Shown: one piece after another, positions 59,936 to 64,000 of the stretch | Numbering within the stretch: position 1 is the stretch's first letter | Layout: the number at the start of each line of letters is the position of its first letter | Source of the DNA: Micromonospora sp. MA102 | GTDB taxonomy: Bacteria > Actinomycetota > Actinomycetes > Mycobacteriales > Micromonosporaceae | Assembly (NCBI RefSeq): GCF_025460765.1 | Contig: NZ_JAMWEG010000006.1 | Location: forward strand, 248,001-312,000 | Length of the DNA: 64,000 bases | Direction of reading: 5' to 3' | Translations under genes and position numbers: made by a program | The notes under the pieces: model-generated | Seen by the model: only the letters and a program-made list of their open reading frames with translations | What the model was told of the DNA's origin: nothing | Databases searched by the model: none

Positions 59936-60850
59936 ATGGCCGGCACGGCGCAGAGCGCACCCGACGACCGCCCGGACCCCGCCACCGAGGTGTTCCTCAC
60001 CCACCGCAACCTGCTGTTCACCGTCGCCTACGAGATGCTCGGCTCGGCCGCCGACGCCGAGGACGTCCTCCAGGAGACCTGGCTGCGCTGGGTGGGCGTC
60101 GACCTCGACACGGTGCGCGAACACCGCGCGTACCTGGTCCGCATCACCACCCGCCAGGCGCTCGCGCGGCTGCGCACGCTCGGCCGCCGCAAGGAGTCCT
60201 ACGTCGGCCCGTGGCTGCCCGAGCCGCTGCTCACCACGCCCGACGTGGCCGAGGACGTCGAGCTGGCCGACAGCGTCTCCATGGCGATGCTGCTGGTGCT
60301 GGAGACGCTCACGCCCACCGAACGGGCCGTGTTCGTGCTGCGCGAGGTGTTCGACCTCGGCTACGACGAGATCGCCGAAGCCGTCGACAAGAGCCCGTCG
60401 GCGGTCCGCCAGATCGCCCACCGGGCCCGGGAACACGTCGCGGCGCGCCGGCCCCGCGGGTCCGTGTCCGCCGCCGAGAGCCGCGACGCGCTCGCGGCGT
60501 TCCAGCGGGCCACCGAGACGGGCGACCTGCAGGGCCTGCTCGACATCCTCGCCCCGGACGTCGTCTTCCTGGGCGACGGCGGGGGAGTCCGCCAGGCCGT
60601 CCCGCGGCCCGTCGTCGGCGCCGACAAGGTGGCCCGGCTCCTGGCCGCCGGGCTGGGCCGGATCGCCGAGCTGATGTCGCTGCGACCGGCACAGGTCAAC
60701 GGCTTCCCGGCGCTGATCATGGAGCAGGGCGACGAGATCGAAGCCGTCCTGGCCGTACGCATCGACGACGGGCTCGTCACCGGGCTCTACGCCGTACGCA
60801 ATCCGCACAAGCTCTCACACATGGAGCGAGAGGTCAGCCTCAGCCGATGA
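59936..60850 (+). CDS. ECF41 family sigma factor (SigJ-like)
   Basis: A 304-residue extracytoplasmic-function sigma factor with a fused C-terminal SnoaL-like regulatory domain. Region 2 is LTHRNLLFTVAYEMLGSAAD and VLQETWLRWVGVD; region 4 is LTPTERAVFVLREVFDLGYD with VDKSPSAVRQIAHRAREHV. The ECF41 linker and tail signatures WLPEP, DGGG and NPxKL (NPHKL) are all visible. The C-terminal domain tunes activity instead of an anti-sigma factor. ATG 59936 has AGGAG upstream. The last residues (KLSHMEREVSLSR) are repeated as a remnant at 62245-62286. Confidence 0.93.
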   Translation: MAGTAQSAPDDRPDPATEVFLTHRNLLFTVAYEMLGSAADAEDVLQETWLRWVGVDLDTVREHRAYLVRITTRQALARLRTLGRRKESYVGPWLPEPLLTTPDVAEDVELADSVSMAMLLVLETLTPTERAVFVLREVFDLGYDEIAEAVDKSPSAVRQIAHRAREHVAARRPRGSVSAAESRDALAAFQRATETGDLQGLLDILAPDVVFLGDGGGVRQAVPRPVVGADKVARLLAAGLGRIAELMSLRPAQVNGFPALIMEQGDEIEAVLAVRIDDGLVTGLYAVRNPHKLSHMEREVSLSR

Positions 60851-60915
60851 ACGCGCCTGCCGTGACCACCAGTTCCGTCAGTTGCGCACCGCCGACACCG
60901 GTCACCCGTCGAGGG

Positions 60916-62145
60916 TCACCGGATGGCGCGGCGCCGTCGGGTGAGGAGCAGCAGCACGCCGCCACCCACCAGCAGGGCGAGGCCGGTCCCGGCGGTCAGC
61001 CCGGCCCGGGACCCGGTGATCGGCAAGCTGCCGCCACCACCGCCGGCGCCGCCACCACCACCACCCGCGCCACCACCGTCACCGGGGTCGCCGCCGCTTC
61101 CTCCGCCGTTGCTGTTCGCGACCACCACGACGGCGAACCCGTCCTGGTTGTCGCTGTCGTCCACATCGACCGCCCGTACCGCGACGGCGTTCGCGGGAAG
61201 CGCGCTCCGCGCCGGGCCGGAACGGTCCGATTGAGCGTCGCTCAGACCCTCGACCCGGACGGTCCCGTCTCGCAACGTGACCGGCGCCTTCGTGGCGGCC
61301 GAGACTGTCACCAGGTGGTACAGCTCGACGGCGGAGTGGCGCTGGTCGTTCGGGTCGGTGTCCTGGTCGACAGGCACGAGGGCCAGCCGGTCGTAGGTGC
61401 AGACCGCCGCACGCCCGGCGTCACCGAGGACGCACTCACCCGGCGGCCTGGTGAACGTGGCACCCGTGGGCAGGCGCAGCTCGACCTTGACGCCATCCAC
61501 CGGCTTCCGCCCCTGGTTGGCGATCGTGTAACGCACCGCGCCCGTCTCGCCCGGATTCAACGTCCCGGTGGATGTGAGGCTGCCGTCGGCAGCGATCCGC
61601 ACCGACTGCATCACGTCCGGCGCGACCACCGAAAGGTCGGCTTCGGCCTGATCCACCACCTCGATCGGGAACCACTTCGTGTTGTCGGCCGGATTCGTGT
61701 CGACCGGTTCGACCTCGACCGTCACCTTGATCCGGCCCGCGAAGGGCTCTGCGGTCTGGACGGTGGCGAGAACGGGAAGCTCCACCGTCTCGCCCGGCCC
61801 CGGAAGCTGATCCGGCAGCAGGTCGCAGTACCAGCCGGAGAAGTCCCCGTCGCACTCACCCAGCCCGCCGGTCGGCCAGAGCATGATTCGGAAACTCGAA
61901 TCATCCAGCTCCGACGCGTCGACCCGGACGACGACCCGGGTCGGGGTCGCATCGCCCCGGTTGCTGATCTTCAGGTGAAGCGTCTTCTTCGTGACCCCCA
62001 GCGGAATCGTCCCGCCGGCCAGGTCGACGGTGACGTCCGTACCCGCCGGCGCCGCCGAGGCGGACGCGCCGGGCGCGCCGACCCCTCCCAGAAGAAGCAG
62101 CACGGTGGCCACCGTTCGGGGCAGCCACGGAAGTCCGAACCTCAT
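60916..62145 (-). CDS. LPXTG cell-wall-anchored surface protein
   Basis: A 409-residue exported protein. Residues 1-33 are a signal peptide (cleavage near ASA-A). Two or three beta-sandwich DUF11/CARDB-like domains follow (VTVDLAGGTIPLGVTKKTLH; NQGRKPVDGVKVELRLPTGA), then a Gly-rich linker (about 335-370), the sortase signal LPITGS, a membrane segment and RRRR tail. The linkage to peptidoglycan needs a sortase encoded elsewhere. GGAGGG precedes the ATG. The gene lies between an intact ECF41 gene and a displaced copy of that gene's tail, so it appears to be an insertion. A perfect ATGATTCG/CGAATCAT inverted repeat lies inside it (61883-61904). Confidence 0.88.
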   Translation of the reverse strand: MRFGLPWLPRTVATVLLLLGGVGAPGASASAAPAGTDVTVDLAGGTIPLGVTKKTLHLKISNRGDATPTRVVVRVDASELDDSSFRIMLWPTGGLGECDGDFSGWYCDLLPDQLPGPGETVELPVLATVQTAEPFAGRIKVTVEVEPVDTNPADNTKWFPIEVVDQAEADLSVVAPDVMQSVRIAADGSLTSTGTLNPGETGAVRYTIANQGRKPVDGVKVELRLPTGATFTRPPGECVLGDAGRAAVCTYDRLALVPVDQDTDPNDQRHSAVELYHLVTVSAATKAPVTLRDGTVRVEGLSDAQSDRSGPARSALPANAVAVRAVDVDDSDNQDGFAVVVVANSNGGGSGGDPGDGGGAGGGGGGAGGGGGSLPITGSRAGLTAGTGLALLVGGGVLLLLTRRRRAIR

Positions 62146-62244
62146 GACGGAGCCCTCCGGATGAACGGACGGTGCGATCCGTGGACACTATCGGCAACCG
62201 GCCGGGTTCGGTAGCCCCGGCGTGCCCGTGTCGGCGGCACCTGC

Positions 62245-62286
62245 AAGCTGTCGCACATGGAGCGGGAAGTCAGCCTGAGCCGCTGA
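62245..62286 (+). pseudogene. 3' remnant of an ECF41 sigma factor gene
   Basis: This 42-base piece encodes KLSHMEREVSLSR and a stop, identical in protein to the end of the intact sigma factor at 60850. The DNA differs at six positions, all synonymous (for example CTC/CTG, TCA/TCG, GAG/GAA). Homology ends abruptly on the left. It is followed by the SnoaL-like gene, presumably the original neighbour of the sigma gene. Confidence 0.85.
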
Positions 62287-62334
62287 ACACGGCCGGGCAC
62301 GGCAGCATTTCATCCCAAGGAGAGGCAGGAGAAC

Positions 62335-62760
62335 ATGGCGGACGAAACCAGCATCCGGCAGCAGATCGACGCGATCGTCGAAGGACTGCGGAACAAGGAC
62401 CTCGAGGCCCTGCGAAGGCTCTACACGACCGACGTGGTGTCCTTCGACGTCGAACCGCCACTGCAACACGTTGGGATCGACGCCAAACTCAAGAACTGGG
62501 CGAACGTCTTCGCGTTCTTCGACACCGTGTCCTACGAGGTCCGAGACCTGACCCTGACCGTCGGCGACGACGTCGCATTCGGACACGCGTTCGGCCGGCT
62601 CAGCGGCACACTGCACGACGGGACCGCGACGAACGGGATGTGGGTCCGGGCCACCTTCTGCTTCCAGAAGATCGACGGAACCTGGCTGATCGCGCACGAC
62701 CAGGTCTCCGTACCGCTCGACATCCGCACCGGCAAGGGAGTGGTCGACCTCCAGCCCTGA
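62335..62760 (+). CDS. SnoaL/NTF2-like protein
   Basis: A 141-residue alpha-beta cone-fold protein: ADETSIRQQIDAIVEGLRNK, DLEALRRLYTTDVVSFDVEP, GRLSGTLHDGTATNGMWVRA and TFCFQKIDGTWLIAHDQVSV. Proteins of this type (YybH/SgcJ-like) may be enzymes or ligand-binding. AGGAGAGGCAGGAG gives a strong ribosome site. Together with the sigma factor (which has the same fold at its C-terminus) and AhpD-like protein it probably belongs to the ECF41 module. Confidence 0.9.
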   Translation: MADETSIRQQIDAIVEGLRNKDLEALRRLYTTDVVSFDVEPPLQHVGIDAKLKNWANVFAFFDTVSYEVRDLTLTVGDDVAFGHAFGRLSGTLHDGTATNGMWVRATFCFQKIDGTWLIAHDQVSVPLDIRTGKGVVDLQP

Positions 62761-62833
62761 CGGCGGCCCGAGGCCGGTCGAGCCGGAACCGCGGGGCATC
62801 CGCCCAGCCAGAGACCGTGATAGACACCCTGTT

Positions 62834-63796
62834 GTGGGTGCACTGCGCGACCTCGGAATGTCCGACCTGACCGAACGCGCCTACCTTGCCCTCCTGCAGG
62901 GAGGTCCTCCACACCGCGAGAAACTCGCCGCACGGCTCGGCATCGACGTGACCGCTGTCGACGACGCCCTCGACGAGCTGGCCGGCCTCGGCCTCGTGGA
63001 GCCCGACGGGGACAGGTGGGTCCCCCTGCCGCCCCGGCTCACCCTCGAGGTCCTCGCCGAACAACACCTGCGAGCCGCCGCGGCCGCCCGCCAGGGCTCC
63101 GAGGCCCTGGGGCGGCTGTGGGCGGAGCAGTCACCCCTGCCCGACTACCTGGAGGTGCTCACCACCACCGACAGCACGGTCGCGGCCCAGGAAAAACTGC
63201 ACCGCGAGGTCCGCACCCAGGTCATGGCACTGTCCGTCGGGCCCGTCGGCGACGGCGCACCCCAGCTCGCGCAGGCGCCCGGGTCCGCCGAGGCGATGCA
63301 CCGCGGCGTCACCTACCGTGTGGTCTACAGCACGCACATCCTGCGGCAGCCCACGGCGATGGCGCTCGTCCAGCAGGCGATCTCGGCGGGGGAGTCCGCC
63401 CGGGTCTTCCCGAACGTCCCCTGCAACCTCATCATCGCCGACAGCCGGTGGGCGGTGCTCACCGCGCCCATGCCCGGCGCCGAGCGCCTGCACGGGCTGG
63501 TGATACTCGGCGGCGGCTTCCTCGACGCCATGATCGGCGTCTTCGAATCGTTCTGGGCACTCGGCGTGCCCATCTCCGCCATACCCCTGGACGGCGCGCC
63601 CGACGGTGGCCCCAGCGAGTCGAACCGGCACCTGCTCACCCTGCTCGGCGCGGGCCTCACCGACGAGTCGATCGCCCGGGAGCTGGGAGTCAGCGAGCGT
63701 ACGGTCACCAGGAGGATCGCCGCCCTGCAGAAGTCGCTCGGCGCCCGCAGCCGGTTCCAGCTGGGCGTGCAGGCAGCACGCCGCGGCTGGCTCTGA
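62834..63796 (+). CDS. LuxR-type regulator with an N-terminal TrmB-like winged helix
   Basis: A 320-residue regulator. The N-terminus (LTERAYLALLQGGPPHREKL, VTAVDDALDELAGLGLVEPD) is a TrmB-like winged helix. The middle (residues about 85-250) resembles the PLD-like effector region of such actinobacterial regulators. The C-terminal LuxR HTH is LTLLGAGLTDESIARELGVS then ERTVTRRIAALQKSLGARSR. It starts at GTG 62834. It may respond to a metabolite and control secondary metabolism; no cluster is visible to the right. Confidence 0.85.
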   Translation: MGALRDLGMSDLTERAYLALLQGGPPHREKLAARLGIDVTAVDDALDELAGLGLVEPDGDRWVPLPPRLTLEVLAEQHLRAAAAARQGSEALGRLWAEQSPLPDYLEVLTTTDSTVAAQEKLHREVRTQVMALSVGPVGDGAPQLAQAPGSAEAMHRGVTYRVVYSTHILRQPTAMALVQQAISAGESARVFPNVPCNLIIADSRWAVLTAPMPGAERLHGLVILGGGFLDAMIGVFESFWALGVPISAIPLDGAPDGGPSESNRHLLTLLGAGLTDESIARELGVSERTVTRRIAALQKSLGARSRFQLGVQAARRGWL

Positions 63797-63816
63797 AACC
63801 GCCGCCGGTCGCAAAA

Positions 63817-63851
63817 CCGGGCCGGCCATCCACGGGGGACAGCCGGCCCGG
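63817..63851. terminator. Two-way terminator hairpin
   Basis: CCGGGCCGGC (63817-63826) and GCCGGCCCGG (63842-63851) pair perfectly between the LuxR-type gene and a minus-strand gene that runs off the right edge. Confidence 0.75.
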
Positions 63852-63867
63852 CTTCAGCCGCGTCGGA

Positions 63868-64000
63868 TCACCCGTTCGCGTCCGGCGCGACGAACACCGG
63901 CAGCTGCTGCTCGAACCTCACGTCGAGGGTGGCCGTCGGCAGGATGTGACCCTGCTTCTGGGCGCCGTCGGCCAGCTCCGCACCCCAGGTCGAGGCCCGG
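63868..64000 (-). CDS. C-terminal end of an unidentified protein (partial)
   Basis: The minus-strand frame open to the right edge encodes about 44 residues ending QQLPVFVAPDANG with TGA at 63868-63870. Third-position G/C bias and the terminator just beyond support a real gene. Too little is present to assign a family. Confidence 0.55.
   Translation of the reverse strand, partial: RASTWGAELADGAQKQGHILPTATLDVRFEQQLPVFVAPDANG

Overview
This window is about 64 kb of very GC-rich actinomycete chromosome. The organism is most likely a member of the Micromonosporaceae such as Micromonospora; that genus-level guess is inference from gene content and codon use. Supporting signs are pervasive third-position G/C, frequent GTG starts, an RbpA gene, an actinobacterial-type Lnt/Ppm gene pair, many TetR/MarR/WYL regulators, an ECF41 sigma factor, and many genes that start 6-8 nt after a TANNNT box (leaderless style). 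I see no rRNA, tRNA, insertion sequence, prophage or CRISPR array. Both ends cut through genes.

Layout. 1-2.3 kb: 3' end of a MutL-like (glutamate mutase accessory) gene, a decayed cupin, a candidate ~290-nt small RNA with its own promoter and terminator, and a ribbon-helix-helix/PIN toxin-antitoxin pair. 2.3-5.8 kb: envelope genes lnt, ppm1 and fxsA, then rbpA on the other strand with a SigR-type promoter. 6-17.3 kb: a POT peptide transporter, a flavin-binding protein, a zinc-ribbon coiled-coil protein, then a local TetR regulon (MFS transporter, TetR, flavin monooxygenase, SDR) tied together by two near-identical 18-bp operators, followed by NUDIX, LysE, GNAT and small conserved genes. 17.5-21.5 kb: a three-domain membrane polysaccharide enzyme (deacetylase + GT2 + acyltransferase-3) translationally coupled to a proline-rich membrane protein, with a perfect 46-bp tandem repeat at its 3' end. 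21.5-28.8 kb: a repeat-containing acidic protein, a large Rossmann-like unknown, a VWA lipoprotein, a TIGR04222-like membrane protein, a GT39 mannosyltransferase-like protein, a GNAT and a cupin. 28.8-38 kb: regulator-effector pairs (MarR/MFS, WYL, TetR/VOC/LLM, HxlR/NmrA/VOC), a solo tyrosine recombinase and an Hsp20 remnant. 38.5-46 kb: thymidine kinase, a UMF1 transporter and a GDPD in one run, then an HTH-DUF4180 pair, SDR, flavodoxin-like protein, PlsC-like acyltransferase and VOC. 46.3-48.8 kb: cydAB behind BlaI-like dyads. 49-59.2 kb: patatin, SDR, an OFA-family transporter with its small subunit, pdxY, terC, an AraC/VOC pair and a UvrA-like ABC protein of the self-resistance type. 59.2-63.8 kb: an ECF41 sigma factor with its divergent AhpD-like target and matching promoters on both strands, an LPXTG surface protein apparently inserted behind the sigma gene, a SnoaL-like protein and a LuxR-type regulator.

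How the parts work together. The clearest units are: (1) Lnt and Ppm1 for lipoprotein and lipoglycan maturation; (2) the TetR regulon for export and oxidation of an unknown small molecule; (3) the MatB-like polysaccharide synthesis and modification unit; (4) cytochrome bd for low-oxygen or stress respiration; (5) the ECF41 module. At least four genes are decayed (cupin, Hsp20, GNAT, ECF41 sigma tail), so the segment has been reshuffled. No single large novel system stands out; the best candidates for new biology are the small RNA, the three-domain polysaccharide enzyme and the sigma-tail insertion scar.
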